This document shows positions 25,860 to 34,438 of a stretch of DNA of 64,000 nt, piece by piece. The notes beneath the pieces were generated by a model. That model saw nothing but the letters and a program-made list of their open reading frames with translations. It ran no database searches and was not told the DNA's origin. Positions within the stretch are counted from its first letter, which is position 1, and the number at the start of each line of letters is the position of its first letter. The stretch covers positions 2,681,001 through 2,745,000 of the forward strand of contig NZ_CP080519.1 of NCBI RefSeq assembly GCF_019468465.1. The letters run 5' to 3'. The position numbers were made by a program, and so were the translations under genes. Source of the DNA: Amycolatopsis sp. DSM 110486 (GTDB lineage Bacteria > Actinomycetota > Actinomycetes > Mycobacteriales > Pseudonocardiaceae).

Positions 25860-26050
25860 GCAGGTCCCTCTCACGTTGGCACGGGCCGGCGGCGCCTGTA
25901 CGTTCCACAGGTAGCCACGTGTTCACGCGAGGAAACACGCGCCTCGCTGCACACCGCCCCGCTGGGGTATGAATTCCCCCCTACGCTAGTCGAAATAAGG
26001 GTGTGCGCGCAGCCGCTGCGTTGCCCTCAATAGCCCCTTTGGGACCAGGT

Positions 26051-26992
26051 TCACACGGTGGAAGCCATTTCCCGCGCCGTCGGCGGCTCCGCGCCGCTGC
26101 GCGAGACGGTGATCGAGGCCGCTTTCGCGGCGTAGCCGAGAGCCTCGCGCCACGCGTCGGCGTCGAGTGCGGCCAGGTCACGGACCTCGCGGGTGTGCAA
26201 CCACGCCAGCAGCGCGCCCTGAACGGTGTCGCCCGCCCCGATCGTGTCGACCACCGGTACCCGCCGCGAAGGCACGTGGGCCAGCTCACCTGCGGCGGTG
26301 ATCACGGACAGCCCTTCGGCGCCGCGGGTCAGGACGACCGCGTCCACACCGGACTCGACCCACGTCTTCGCGGCCGCCACCGGATCGGCTCCTTCGGTGA
26401 GCCACGCCGCGTCGTCGTCGGAGATCTTCAGCAACCGGACATCGGGCAGCCACGACGCGAACCGTGCGCGGTAGGCGGCCGGGTCGGCGATGAGCGCCTC
26501 GCGGATGTTCGGGTCGAGCGCGGTGAGCGTGCCGCGCGCGGCCTCTCGGCGCAGCATCGCTTCGTACGCGCTGGCGCCGGGCTCCAGCACCAGGCCGAGC
26601 GTGCCGAGCGAAAGGGCGGTGGCGTCGTCGGGCAGCGTGCCCGGGTCGGTCACGAGCCGGTCGGCCGTGCCCTCGACGTAGAAGGTGTAGCGAGCGGCAC
26701 CCGTTTGGTCCAGTGCCACCACGGCGAGCGTGGTCGGCTCGTCGCCGCGCTGCAGCAGCGAGGTGTCCACGCCGGAGTCGACGAGCCGGTCGACGAGCGC
26801 GACACCGAACCGGTCGGTGGACACGCGGGACAGGAAGGACGCCGGCACACCGAGCCGCGCGGCGGCCAGCGCGACGTTGTAGGGCCCGCCACCCAGCCGT
26901 GGCAGCAGAGCGCGCAGCCCACCGTCCACATTGGAGTCCAGCAGTTCACCCGGAACGAGGTCGACCAGCGCCTCTCCACCCACCACGATCAC
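26051..26992 (-). CDS. PfkB-family carbohydrate kinase (fructokinase-like)
   Basis: ATP-dependent sugar kinase of the ribokinase fold, 313 residues. The N-terminal signature is LPRLGGGPYNVALAAARLG (about 31-49) and the catalytic C-terminal motif is VVDTIGAGDTVQGALLAWL (about 250-268), with the catalytic Asp in DTIGAGD. Overall it most resembles bacterial fructokinases, but 2-keto-3-deoxygluconate kinases are close relatives, so the sugar is not certain. It starts ATG VVGGEALVDLVPG at 26992. It is 42 bp downstream of a leftward TetR gene and may be co-transcribed with it. Confidence 0.9.
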   Translation of the reverse strand: MIVVGGEALVDLVPGELLDSNVDGGLRALLPRLGGGPYNVALAAARLGVPASFLSRVSTDRFGVALVDRLVDSGVDTSLLQRGDEPTTLAVVALDQTGAARYTFYVEGTADRLVTDPGTLPDDATALSLGTLGLVLEPGASAYEAMLRREAARGTLTALDPNIREALIADPAAYRARFASWLPDVRLLKISDDDAAWLTEGADPVAAAKTWVESGVDAVVLTRGAEGLSVITAAGELAHVPSRRVPVVDTIGAGDTVQGALLAWLHTREVRDLAALDADAWREALGYAAKAASITVSRSGAEPPTAREMASTV

Positions 26993-27033
26993 GAGCGCGA
27001 GTGTAGAGGACGGTTTCGTGACAAATCCTGTCC

Positions 27034-27630
27034 TCAGTCCTTGTTCAACCCACCGAGGAGGAGCTCGCCGAGCGCGGTGAACGCCTCGGCGTCGGACACG
27101 TCGGTGCGGCGTCCGAGCACCCCGGTCTGGATGCCCTCGACGATCAGCCCCGTCATCTCGGCGACGAGGCGGGCGTGCACGTCGCGGAACACACCGTCGG
27201 CCACGCCCTTGTCGATGAACGCGCGGATGCGGCGGGCGGCGGCGCGGCTGTTGAGCTGGTAGGTGTCGCGGGCCGGCTCGAACTGCGCGATGTCGGTCAT
27301 GAAGGCGGGCGACGCGCGGTTCAGGTGCTCCGAGACGCCGGCGAGGTACTCCCCGATCAGCTTGCGCGCGTCGTCGATGCCCTCAATGCGGGTCTCGATG
27401 CGCTTCGCGGCGCCCCTGAAGAAGTGGGCGACGACCTTCACCGCGAGCTGCTCCTTGCTGGGGGCGAGCGCGTAGAGGGTCGACTTGGAGCAGCGCAGGC
27501 GGGCGGCCAGGTCGTCGAGCGTGAAGCCGGCGAAACCCTCCGCGAGGAACAGCGCCTCTAGCTCGGCGAGCAACGCCTGCTGCCGCGCCGTCGGGCGACG
27601 TCGGGCTTCGGGGTCAGACGGTACTGCCAT
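27034..27630 (-). CDS. TetR-family regulator divergent from an acyl-CoA dehydrogenase
   Basis: A 198-residue regulator. TetR_N covers LLAELEALFLAEGFAGFTLDDLAARLRCSKSTLYALAPSKEQL (about 20-62), with the recognition helix SKSTLYALAPSKE. The C-terminal part (RRIRAFIDKGVADGVFRDVHARLVAEMTGLIVEGI) matches regulators that sense acyl-CoA or other hydrophobic ligands. ATG 27630 is chosen because it precedes the conserved domain by a normal distance. The 126-bp divergent region contains a clear operator candidate. Expected role is local control of the neighbouring acyl-CoA dehydrogenase. Confidence 0.9.
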   Translation of the reverse strand: MAVPSDPEARRRPTARQQALLAELEALFLAEGFAGFTLDDLAARLRCSKSTLYALAPSKEQLAVKVVAHFFRGAAKRIETRIEGIDDARKLIGEYLAGVSEHLNRASPAFMTDIAQFEPARDTYQLNSRAAARRIRAFIDKGVADGVFRDVHARLVAEMTGLIVEGIQTGVLGRRTDVSDAEAFTALGELLLGGLNKD

Positions 27631-27720
27631 CGGGGGGCCACCAGCTTTCCTGATCGCGTCACTATCCCTCATTAACGCAGGACAGCTCCCACCTCCGTAC
27701 GGTACTCTCAAACGGCCCCC

Positions 27721-27738
27721 AGTACTGTTTTCAGTACT
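27721..27738. promoter_or_regulatory. Operator candidate with two AGTACT palindromes
   Basis: AGTACT, GTTTTC, AGTACT: two identical 6-bp palindromes 12 bp apart, 18 bp before the acyl-CoA dehydrogenase ATG, with further GTAC cores at 27708 and 27713. It would overlap the start region of the dehydrogenase promoter and suits the adjacent TetR protein. Confidence 0.5.
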
Positions 27739-27756
27739 CCTGCCACTGGAGGAGCC

Positions 27757-28902
27757 ATGCCGGCGGAACGTTTGCTGCCCACCCCCGAGGCCGAGGACCT
27801 GCTCGCGCTGGTCAGGGAGATCGCGCGCGACGAGTTGAAGCCCCGCGCCGCGGCGGCCGAGGAGGCTGAGGAGTTCCCGCGCGACGCGTTCACGCTGCTG
27901 GGCAAGTCCGGGCTGCTGGGGCTGCCGTACGCCGAGCGCTGGGGTGGCTCCGACCTGCCGTACGAGGTGTATCTGCAAGCGCTGGAGGAGATCTCCGCCG
28001 CGTGGATGACCGTCGGCGTGGGGCTGTCGGTGCACACGATGTCCTGCTACGCGCTGGCCCACCACGGGTCCGACGAGCAGCGCTCCCGCTGGCTGCCGGA
28101 CATGCTCGGCGGCGCACTGCTGGGCGCCTACGCCCTGTCGGAGACGCAGGCCGGCTCCGACGCGGCCGCTTTGTCGACCCGCGCGCGCCGCGACGGCGAC
28201 GACTACGTGGTCAACGGCACCAAGGCCTGGATCACCCACGCCGGCGCCGCCGACTTCTACACCACCATGGTCCGCACGAGCGACGACGGCGGCCACGGCA
28301 TCTCGTGCCTGCTCGTCGACGCCGCCACTGCCGGTCTGTCCGCGGCTCCTCGCGAACGCAAGATGGGCCTCACGGGCTCCCCGACGGCGCAGATGATCTT
28401 CGACAACGCGCGGGTGCCGGTCTCCCGCCGGATCGGCGACGAGGGTTCCGGCCTGAAGATCGCCCTGTCGTCACTGAGCTCCGGCCGCCTCGGCATCGCC
28501 GCGTGCGCCGTGGGTCTGGCGCAGGCCGCGCTGGACGAGGCCGTGGCCTACGCCAAGGGCCGCACCCAGTTCGGCAAGCCGATCATCGAGTTCCAGGGCC
28601 TGGAGTTCCTGCTCGCCGACATGGCCGCCACCGTCGAATCCGCCCGCGCGACCTACCTCGACGCCGCCCGCCGCCGCGACCGCGGCCTCGACTTCCAGCG
28701 TCAGTCGTCCGTTGCGAAACTCGTCGCCACCGACGGCGCCATGCAGGTGACCACCGACGCCGTCCAGGTCCTCGGCGGCGCCGGCTATACGCGCGACTTC
28801 CCGGTCGAGCGATACATGCGCGAGGCGAAGGTCCCGCAGATCTTCGAGGGGACGAACCAGATCCAGCGGATGCTGATCGCGAGGGCGCTGAAGGCTGCCT
28901 GA
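27757..28902 (+). CDS. Acyl-CoA dehydrogenase
   Basis: FAD enzyme for alpha-beta oxidation of an acyl-CoA, 381 residues, the usual size. Signatures present: GAYALSETQAGSDAAALSTRA (about 126-146), VNGTKAWITHAGAADFYTTMVRT (about 152-174), RTQFGKPIIEFQGLEFLLADMA (about 269-290) and the C-terminal catalytic glutamate in QIFEGTNQIQRMLIAR (about 362-377), which is the short/medium-chain-type location. ATG 27757 has GGAGGAG upstream. Probably repressed by the divergent TetR. Substrate class is unknown. Confidence 0.94.
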   Translation: MPAERLLPTPEAEDLLALVREIARDELKPRAAAAEEAEEFPRDAFTLLGKSGLLGLPYAERWGGSDLPYEVYLQALEEISAAWMTVGVGLSVHTMSCYALAHHGSDEQRSRWLPDMLGGALLGAYALSETQAGSDAAALSTRARRDGDDYVVNGTKAWITHAGAADFYTTMVRTSDDGGHGISCLLVDAATAGLSAAPRERKMGLTGSPTAQMIFDNARVPVSRRIGDEGSGLKIALSSLSSGRLGIAACAVGLAQAALDEAVAYAKGRTQFGKPIIEFQGLEFLLADMAATVESARATYLDAARRRDRGLDFQRQSSVAKLVATDGAMQVTTDAVQVLGGAGYTRDFPVERYMREAKVPQIFEGTNQIQRMLIARALKAA

Positions 28903-28911
28903 CCCCCGCTT

Positions 28912-28947
28912 CGTGGGTGCTGCCGGCCGAAGCGGGCAGCACCCACG
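28912..28947. terminator. Bidirectional terminator, 13-bp stem
   Basis: Arms CGTGGGTGCTGCC at 28912-28924 and its complement at 28935-28947 flank a 10-nt loop, between two convergent stop codons (28902 and 28954). Confidence 0.82.
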
Positions 28948-28953
28948 CGCAGG

Positions 28954-30174
28954 TCAGCGGGTTTCGCGGTACCGGCGGTCCGCCGCGACGCCCTCGCCCG
29001 TGGACTCGTCGTAGTGGTAGACATCGCGGCCCCGGACGAAGACGCGCAGGGCGCGGTTCATGACGTCCAGCGGGTCGCCCGACCAGAGGACCACGTCGGC
29101 GTCCAGGCCGGGCGCCAGGGAGCCGATGCGGTCGTCCAGGCCCAGCATCTCGGCCGGGTGCACGGTGAGCGAGCGCAGCGCCGTCTCGGGGTCCAGGCCG
29201 TCCTTCACGGCGAGGGCGGCCTGGTAGACGAGGAAGTTGATCGGCACCACGGGGTGGTCGGTGGTGATGGCGATCTTCACGCCCGCGCGCGCCAGGATGC
29301 CGGCCGAGCGCAGGGAGCGGTTGCGCAGCTCGACCTTGGACTTGGTGGTGAACAGGGGGCCCAGGATGACGGGCACGCCGCGTTCGGCCAGCAGGTCGGC
29401 GATGAGGTGGCCCTCGGTGCCGTGGTTGATCACGAGCTTGTAGCCGAACTCGTCGGCCAGCCGGATGGCCGTGACCATGTCGTCGGCGCGGTGCACGTGC
29501 TGGTCCCAGTACAGCTCGCCGTCGAGGACCTTCGACAGCGTCTCGTGCGTCAGGTCGACCTCGTGCGGCTTGCCTTCCGCGAGGGCGTGCTCGCGCTTGG
29601 CCTGATAGTTGCGGGCCTTCGTGAACGCCTCACGCAGGATCGCGGCCACGCCGAGGCGGGTCGACGGCGTCTGCTTCTTGTCGCCGTACACGCGCTTCGG
29701 GTTCTCGCCCAGTGCGCTCTTCACGCTCACCTGCTCGGCGAACGTCATGTCCAGGATGCTGCGGCCCCACGTCTTCACGCCGATGGTCTGGCCGCCGATC
29801 GGGTTGCCCGACCCCGGCTTGATCACCACGCTCGTGACGCCGCCGGCCAGCGCGTCGTCGAAGCCCGGCTCGTACGGGTCGATGCCGTCGACCGCGCGGA
29901 AGCGCGCGCCGTTCGGGTCGGTCATCTCGTTGGTGTCGTTGCCGGCCCAGCCTTCGCCGTCCTCGTGGACGCCGAGGTGCGCGTGCGCGTCGATGAAGCC
30001 GGGCAGAACCCAGCTGCCGGACGCGTCGACGAGCTCGGCGTCCTCCGGCACGTCCACGTCGGCGGCGGCGCCGACCTGGACGATCCGGCCGTCTTCGATG
30101 AGCACGGTGCCGTCTTCGATGGGAGCCGAACCGACGGGGACGACGTAGCCCCCCACAATCGCCTTAGAAGCCAT
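28954..30174 (-). CDS. Amidohydrolase-family metalloenzyme (imidazolonepropionase-like)
   Basis: A 406-residue TIM-barrel hydrolase. The metal ligands are visible: GFIDAHAHLGVHEDG (about 59-73), VINHGTEGH (about 245) and the Asp in AITTDHPVVPINFL (about 297). The C-terminal composite strand domain is SLAPGLDADVVLWSGDP. The PNGARFRAVDGIDPYEPGFDDALAGGVTSVVIKPGSGNPIGG region is characteristic of a widespread uncharacterised cytoplasmic subfamily. Substrate unknown. ATG 30174 has no Shine-Dalgarno; a TAGCGT hexamer lies shortly upstream, so the mRNA may be leaderless or nearly so. Confidence 0.88.
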   Translation of the reverse strand: MASKAIVGGYVVPVGSAPIEDGTVLIEDGRIVQVGAAADVDVPEDAELVDASGSWVLPGFIDAHAHLGVHEDGEGWAGNDTNEMTDPNGARFRAVDGIDPYEPGFDDALAGGVTSVVIKPGSGNPIGGQTIGVKTWGRSILDMTFAEQVSVKSALGENPKRVYGDKKQTPSTRLGVAAILREAFTKARNYQAKREHALAEGKPHEVDLTHETLSKVLDGELYWDQHVHRADDMVTAIRLADEFGYKLVINHGTEGHLIADLLAERGVPVILGPLFTTKSKVELRNRSLRSAGILARAGVKIAITTDHPVVPINFLVYQAALAVKDGLDPETALRSLTVHPAEMLGLDDRIGSLAPGLDADVVLWSGDPLDVMNRALRVFVRGRDVYHYDESTGEGVAADRRYRETR

Positions 30175-30185
30175 AGTTTGACACG

Positions 30186-30674
30186 CTAACGAATTGCCGC
30201 CGGTGCCCGCTCGCGGGGTTTCTCCAGGTGGATGAGCTCGTAGTCCGCCTCGGGGCTGCGGTGGGTCTCGCGGTAGCCCAGCTTCGCGTACAGCCGCAGC
30301 GGCCCGGCGGAACGTTCGCCGGTGAACAGCCGGAACCGCGCGACCTCCGCAGGTGCCAGCTCCTCCGCCACGAGCAGCAAAGCCGTGCCGAGGCCCTCGC
30401 CCTGCCGGTCCGGCGCCACGGCCAGCCGGCCGACCTCGCCGACGTCGCCGTTCACCCGGACCCGCACCGTCGCGATCAGCCGCGAGCCGGCGCGCACGCC
30501 CCACACCGGCAGCGACGGGTCGGCGAGCGCCGCGCGCACGCTCTCCAACGGCTCCACCAGCGGCGGGAGCTCGAAGTTGTCGTGCGCGCGGGCCTCGCTG
30601 AGGTACGCGGCGCGCTGCAGCGTGAGCAGCTCACCGGCGTCGGCCCCGGTCAGCAGCTCGGGCGACACGGTCAC
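30186..30674 (-). CDS. GNAT-family N-acetyltransferase
   Basis: A 162-residue acetyltransferase. The acetyl-CoA pyrophosphate-binding motif is LAVAPDRQGEGLGTALLLVAEE (about 95-116), preceded by the beta-4 strand VGEVGRLAV, and followed by RLYAKLGYRETHRS. Substrate unknown. GTG 30674 overlaps the aldose epimerase TGA as GTGA, so translation is coupled and the two form an operon read leftward. Confidence 0.88.
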   Translation of the reverse strand: MTVSPELLTGADAGELLTLQRAAYLSEARAHDNFELPPLVEPLESVRAALADPSLPVWGVRAGSRLIATVRVRVNGDVGEVGRLAVAPDRQGEGLGTALLLVAEELAPAEVARFRLFTGERSAGPLRLYAKLGYRETHRSPEADYELIHLEKPRERAPAAIR

Positions 30675-31576
30675 GGAACGCGGATGCCCCAGCTGCCCGA
30701 CCACGACGTCGCGGGCTCCAGCTCGATCAGGTCGGTGCCGGTGTTGAGCGCGTCGGCCGGGCAGGTCATCGGCTCGAGCGCGACAGCGCGGCCACGGCCG
30801 GTCAGGTCGTCGGGCGTGAACACCTGCACCCAGCGGAAGTCGGGGCCGGTCCAGACCACCAGCCGCTGGTCCTCGTACGAGAGCACGTGGTGGTGCGTGC
30901 CGTCGTCGGCCAGGGAAAGCGAGCCGAACGCCGTGTCGAGGTCGACGCCCGCAAGCACCCGGCCGCTGCGGAAGTCGTACTCGGTGTCCGCGACATCCTG
31001 CTCGTCCGCGTACGGCATCTGCTGGTCACCGACGTACGGGCGCACGCGCGAAGCCGGCAGCGTGAGCGTGAGCTCGTCGGTCGGCACGTCGCCGATGCGG
31101 AAGTACGGGTGCGTGCCCACGCCAACGCCGATGGGTTGCTCACCCTCGTTGCGGATCTCGTGCGTGATCGTGAGCTCGCGCGGCTGCAGTTCGTAGGTGA
31201 TGGTGGCGCGCAACGGCACCGGCCAGCCCGGCTGCACCTCGACGTCGACCGCGAGCGTGATCGACGATTCCGCGTGCTCCAGCAGCTCCCACTCCTTGTG
31301 GCGAGTGAGGCCGTGGATCGCGTTGCCACGCGCGGCTTCCGTGATCTCCAGCTGCTGCATCTCGCCCTGGAACTCCCACTCGCCGCCCTTCGTGCGGTTC
31401 GGCCACGGGAGCAGCACCTGGCCGAGGCCCTTCGGCGGCATCTCATCGGCCGCGTACTCCTCGACGTAGGGCACGCCGCCGACCTCGAACGCACGCAGGC
31501 CGGCACCGATCTCGGTGACGATGGCGCGCGCGTTGCCGCGGGTGATTTCGAACTGCTCTCCGGTGGGGTTGGCCAT
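30671..31576 (-). CDS. Aldose 1-epimerase family protein
   Basis: Interconverts alpha and beta anomers of a sugar; 301 residues. The galactose mutarotase-like fold shows PWPNRTKGGEWEFQG (about 57-71), the catalytic His in GNAIHGLTRHKEW (about 83-95) and GVGVGTHPYFRIGD (about 159-172), and a C-terminal glutamate in VALEPMTCPADALNTG (about 270). The MTCPADALNTG ending is typical of the YihR-like actinobacterial subgroup. ATG 31576 is preceded by TAATGT seven nucleotides upstream, consistent with a leaderless transcript. Divergent from a TetR gene. Confidence 0.9.
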   Translation of the reverse strand: MANPTGEQFEITRGNARAIVTEIGAGLRAFEVGGVPYVEEYAADEMPPKGLGQVLLPWPNRTKGGEWEFQGEMQQLEITEAARGNAIHGLTRHKEWELLEHAESSITLAVDVEVQPGWPVPLRATITYELQPRELTITHEIRNEGEQPIGVGVGTHPYFRIGDVPTDELTLTLPASRVRPYVGDQQMPYADEQDVADTEYDFRSGRVLAGVDLDTAFGSLSLADDGTHHHVLSYEDQRLVVWTGPDFRWVQVFTPDDLTGRGRAVALEPMTCPADALNTGTDLIELEPATSWSGSWGIRVP

Positions 31577-31617
31577 GCCGCAGACATTACCGGCGGACAC
31601 CACGTGGATGCGGCCGG

Positions 31618-31649
31618 TCAAACTAACTAGACCGGTCGTCATAGTTTGA
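31618..31649. promoter_or_regulatory. Nested operator, LmrA/YxaF-like core
   Basis: Outer arms TCAAACTA (31618-31625) and TAGTTTGA (31642-31649) are perfect complements; inside them lies the palindrome GACCGGTC (31630-31637). AGACCGGTC is the core of the Bacillus LmrA/YxaF box as I recall it, and the adjacent TetR protein resembles that group. It sits between aldose epimerase and tetR starts and could repress both. Confidence 0.55.
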
Positions 31650-31664
31650 GCTACGGTGAGCCGC

Positions 31665-32243
31665 ATGGTCCGCCGCACCGACTCCCGCCGCCGCATGCTC
31701 GACTCCGCCGCCGAGCTGTTCCAGGCGCAGGGTTACCACGCCACCGGCCTCACGCAGCTCGTCGCCGCGGGCGGAGCCCCGAAGGGCTCGCTGTACTTCC
31801 ACTTCCCCGGCGGCAAGGAGCAGCTGGCGGCCGAGGCCGTACGGCTGTCGAGCGAACGGGTGGCCGACGTGCTGACCGCCGTGGTCGCGGCCGCGCCGGA
31901 TCCGGCGTCGGCGATCGACGCGGTGGTCGACGCCTTGGCCGCCTCGCTCACCGAGTCCGACTTCCGGCGCGGGTGTCCACTTGCGACAGTCGCACTGGAG
32001 GCCGCCGCGGAGAGCGAACCGATCCGCGAGGCCTGCCAGGACGGTTACGCCGGCTGGCACACGCGGCTGGCCGAGTACTTCACCGCCCAGGGTCTTGCGG
32101 TTGACCGCGCTGCCTCCCTGGCCACCGTGGTGCTCGCGTCGATCGAAGGCGCGCTGCTGTTCGCCAAGACCCGCCGCGACGTCACGCCTCTTCGCGACAT
32201 CGCCGCCCACCTGCACACCACCGTCGAGAGGGAGTTCGCCTGA
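31665..32243 (+). CDS. TetR-family regulator, LmrA/YxaF type
   Basis: A 192-residue regulator. The helix-turn-helix region reads ELFQAQGYHATGLTQLVAAGGAPKGSLYFHFPGGKEQLAAEAV (about 15-57), which is the LmrA/YxaF pattern, and the C-terminal domain has GCPLATVALEAAAESEPIREAC, also typical. Bacillus members sense flavonoids; the ligand here is unknown. ATG 31665 is used; GTG 31656 three codons earlier is possible. It overlaps the following MBL hydrolase gene by ATGA-type coupling, so it probably controls that gene and itself through the nested operator upstream. Confidence 0.9.
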   Translation: MVRRTDSRRRMLDSAAELFQAQGYHATGLTQLVAAGGAPKGSLYFHFPGGKEQLAAEAVRLSSERVADVLTAVVAAAPDPASAIDAVVDALAASLTESDFRRGCPLATVALEAAAESEPIREACQDGYAGWHTRLAEYFTAQGLAVDRAASLATVVLASIEGALLFAKTRRDVTPLRDIAAHLHTTVEREFA

Positions 32244-33052
32244 TGCGCGTGCACCACCTGAACTGCGGCACCATGACCCCGATCGGCGGCCGGCTCGTCG
32301 ACGGCCGCCCCGGCCTGTTCCGGCACGCCACACTCGTGTGCCACTGCCTGCTGCTCGAGACCGCCACCGGCCTCGTCCTGATCGAGACGGGCATGGGCAC
32401 GCCCGCCGTCGCCGACCCGGAACGCTGGCTGGGCCGCCGGTTCCTCACCCTGTCGAAGCCCGTGTCCCGGGCCGAGGAAACCGCCGTGAGCCAGATCCGC
32501 GCCCTCGGCCTCGACCCGGCCGACGTGCGCGACATCGTGCTGACCCACCTCGACCTCGACCACGCGGGCGGCCTCGTCGACTTCCCGCAGGCCCGCGTGC
32601 ACGTCTACGCGGCCGAGCTGGCGGCATACCACGCGGGCAACCCGCGGTACCGGCGCGCGCAGCTCGCCCACGGTCCACAGTGGACGCCCTACGAAGACGC
32701 CGGCGACGACTGGTTCGGCTTCTCCGCCGTCCGCGAGCTCGACGGCGTGCCCGACGTCGCGCTGATCCCCCTGGCCGGCCACACCACCGGCCACGCCGGC
32801 GTCGCCGTCCACACCGACACCGGCTGGCTCCTCAACGCCGGCGACGCCTACTTCTACCACTCCGAAATCGACGAACCGGCCCGGATCCCGCCGGGCCTGA
32901 AGCTTTTCGAACGGTTGGTGCAGACAGTGCCCGAGCAGCGCATCGAGAACCAGCAGCGCCTCCGCGAGCTGCGGCTGACGAGCGACGTCACCATCTTCGC
33001 CGCCCACGACCTCACCGACTTCGAACGCCTCAGCCGACCGGCTCACGCTTGA
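32243..33052 (+). CDS. MBL-fold metallo-hydrolase
   Basis: A 269-residue dinuclear-metal hydrolase of the metallo-beta-lactamase fold. The HxHxDH motif appears as LTHLDLDHAGGL (about 100-111), the third His in PLAGHTTGHAG (about 174-184), the bridging Asp in LNAGDAYFYH (about 195-204) and the final His in IFAAHDLTDF. The sequence resembles AHL-lactonase-like enzymes, but lactonase activity is only one possibility. Its ATG overlaps the tetR stop (TGATG). It ends with a 23-bp convergent overlap with the amino-acid permease gene. Confidence 0.9.
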   Translation: MRVHHLNCGTMTPIGGRLVDGRPGLFRHATLVCHCLLLETATGLVLIETGMGTPAVADPERWLGRRFLTLSKPVSRAEETAVSQIRALGLDPADVRDIVLTHLDLDHAGGLVDFPQARVHVYAAELAAYHAGNPRYRRAQLAHGPQWTPYEDAGDDWFGFSAVRELDGVPDVALIPLAGHTTGHAGVAVHTDTGWLLNAGDAYFYHSEIDEPARIPPGLKLFERLVQTVPEQRIENQQRLRELRLTSDVTIFAAHDLTDFERLSRPAHA

Positions 33053-34400
33053 CGTCGCGCCGGTCAAGACCCCGCTTGACCAGCCAGTTCACGAACCACA
33101 GCACCACACCCACCCCGAGCAGGATGGCCGCCACGCGGTAGTCGCTCGCCGGGCGGCCCGACAGTGGGCTCACGAGGTAGAGGCAGAAGATCGCCGCGAG
33201 CACGGGGATCACGGTGGGCGCGCGGAAGTGCTTGTGCGCCACCTTGTCCTTGCGCAGCACGAGCAGTGCGACGTTGACGATGGCGAACACCACGAGCAGC
33301 AGCAACGCCGTGGTGCCGCCGAGCGCACTGATGTCCACAAAGGACACCAGGAGGATCGCGATGGCGCTCGTGAAGATGATCGACACCCACGGCGTGCGGC
33401 GCGTCGGGTGCACGCGGCCGAAGACCGACGGCAGCACGCGCTCGTTGGCAAGGCCGTAGAGCAGGCGGCTGGCCATGAGCATGTTGATCAGCGCCGAGTT
33501 GATGACCGCGAACAGGCCGATGGCCGAGAAGATTTCGCGCGGGAAGCCGGGGGCGCCGACGTCGAGCACGGTGAGCAGCGCGCTGCTCTTGGCCGCGGCC
33601 AGGTCGTCGGCCGGGACGAGCAGCGAGGATGTGATGGACACCAGCACGTAGATCGTCGCCGCGATGACCATGCCCCAGAGCATCGCCTTCGGGAAGATGC
33701 GGACCGGGTCGTGGCATTCCTCGGCCATGTTCACGGAGTCCTCGAAGCCGACCATCGCGAAGAAGGCCAGCGAGGTGGCCGACGTGATGGCCACCAGCCA
33801 CGTCTTGTCAGCCGTGTTGATCTCGACCAGCCGCGAAGGTTCGCCGTCGCCGTTGATCACGGCCCACACGCCGACGCCGATGATGATCAGCAGACCGGAC
33901 AGTTCGATGCAGGTGAGCACCGCGTTGGCCTTCACCGATTCGCCCACGCCGCGGAAGTTGATCAGTCCCAGCGCGATCACGAACACGATCCCGACCAGCA
34001 CCATCGGCAGCTTCACGAACGCCGCCAGGTACGTCGCACCGAACGCGACCGCGGCCGACGACGCCGACGTGATGCCGGAGCACATCACCGCGAACGCGAC
34101 CATGAACGTCAGGAACGGCACCCCGAACGCCTTGTTCGTGTACAGCGCGGCGCCCGCGGCCCGCGGATACTTGCCGACCAGCTCCAGGTAGCTGAACGCG
34201 GTCATGAACGCGACCACGAAAGCCAGCAGGAACGGCAGCCACAGCGCACCGCCGACCCGGCCGGCGACCTGGCCGGTCAGCGCGTAGATCCCCGTACCGA
34301 TGATGTCGCCGACCACGAAGAACAACAGGAGCTTCGGCCCCATCACGCGCCGGAGACCCGGTCCACCCACCTGCGGACCGTCCGCCTCAACGTCCGTCAT
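33030..34400 (-). CDS. APC-family amino acid permease
   Basis: A 456-residue secondary transporter with about 12 predicted membrane helices. The first helix contains the unwound substrate-binding motif VVGDIIGTGIYALTG (about 29-43), and the FAMVGFEDSVNMAEECHDPVRIFPKAM segment (about 216-242) is a strong APC signature. Likely takes up an amino acid or polyamine by proton symport; the substrate is unknown. ATG 34400 (MTDVEADGPQ) starts just before the first helix. It is followed at its 3' end by the overlapping MBL gene on the other strand. Confidence 0.9.
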   Translation of the reverse strand: MTDVEADGPQVGGPGLRRVMGPKLLLFFVVGDIIGTGIYALTGQVAGRVGGALWLPFLLAFVVAFMTAFSYLELVGKYPRAAGAALYTNKAFGVPFLTFMVAFAVMCSGITSASSAAVAFGATYLAAFVKLPMVLVGIVFVIALGLINFRGVGESVKANAVLTCIELSGLLIIIGVGVWAVINGDGEPSRLVEINTADKTWLVAITSATSLAFFAMVGFEDSVNMAEECHDPVRIFPKAMLWGMVIAATIYVLVSITSSLLVPADDLAAAKSSALLTVLDVGAPGFPREIFSAIGLFAVINSALINMLMASRLLYGLANERVLPSVFGRVHPTRRTPWVSIIFTSAIAILLVSFVDISALGGTTALLLLVVFAIVNVALLVLRKDKVAHKHFRAPTVIPVLAAIFCLYLVSPLSGRPASDYRVAAILLGVGVVLWFVNWLVKRGLDRRDVKREPVG

Positions 34401-34438
34401 GGGCGAATAGTCTGCCTTGTCCGGCCGCCTCGCGAAAG

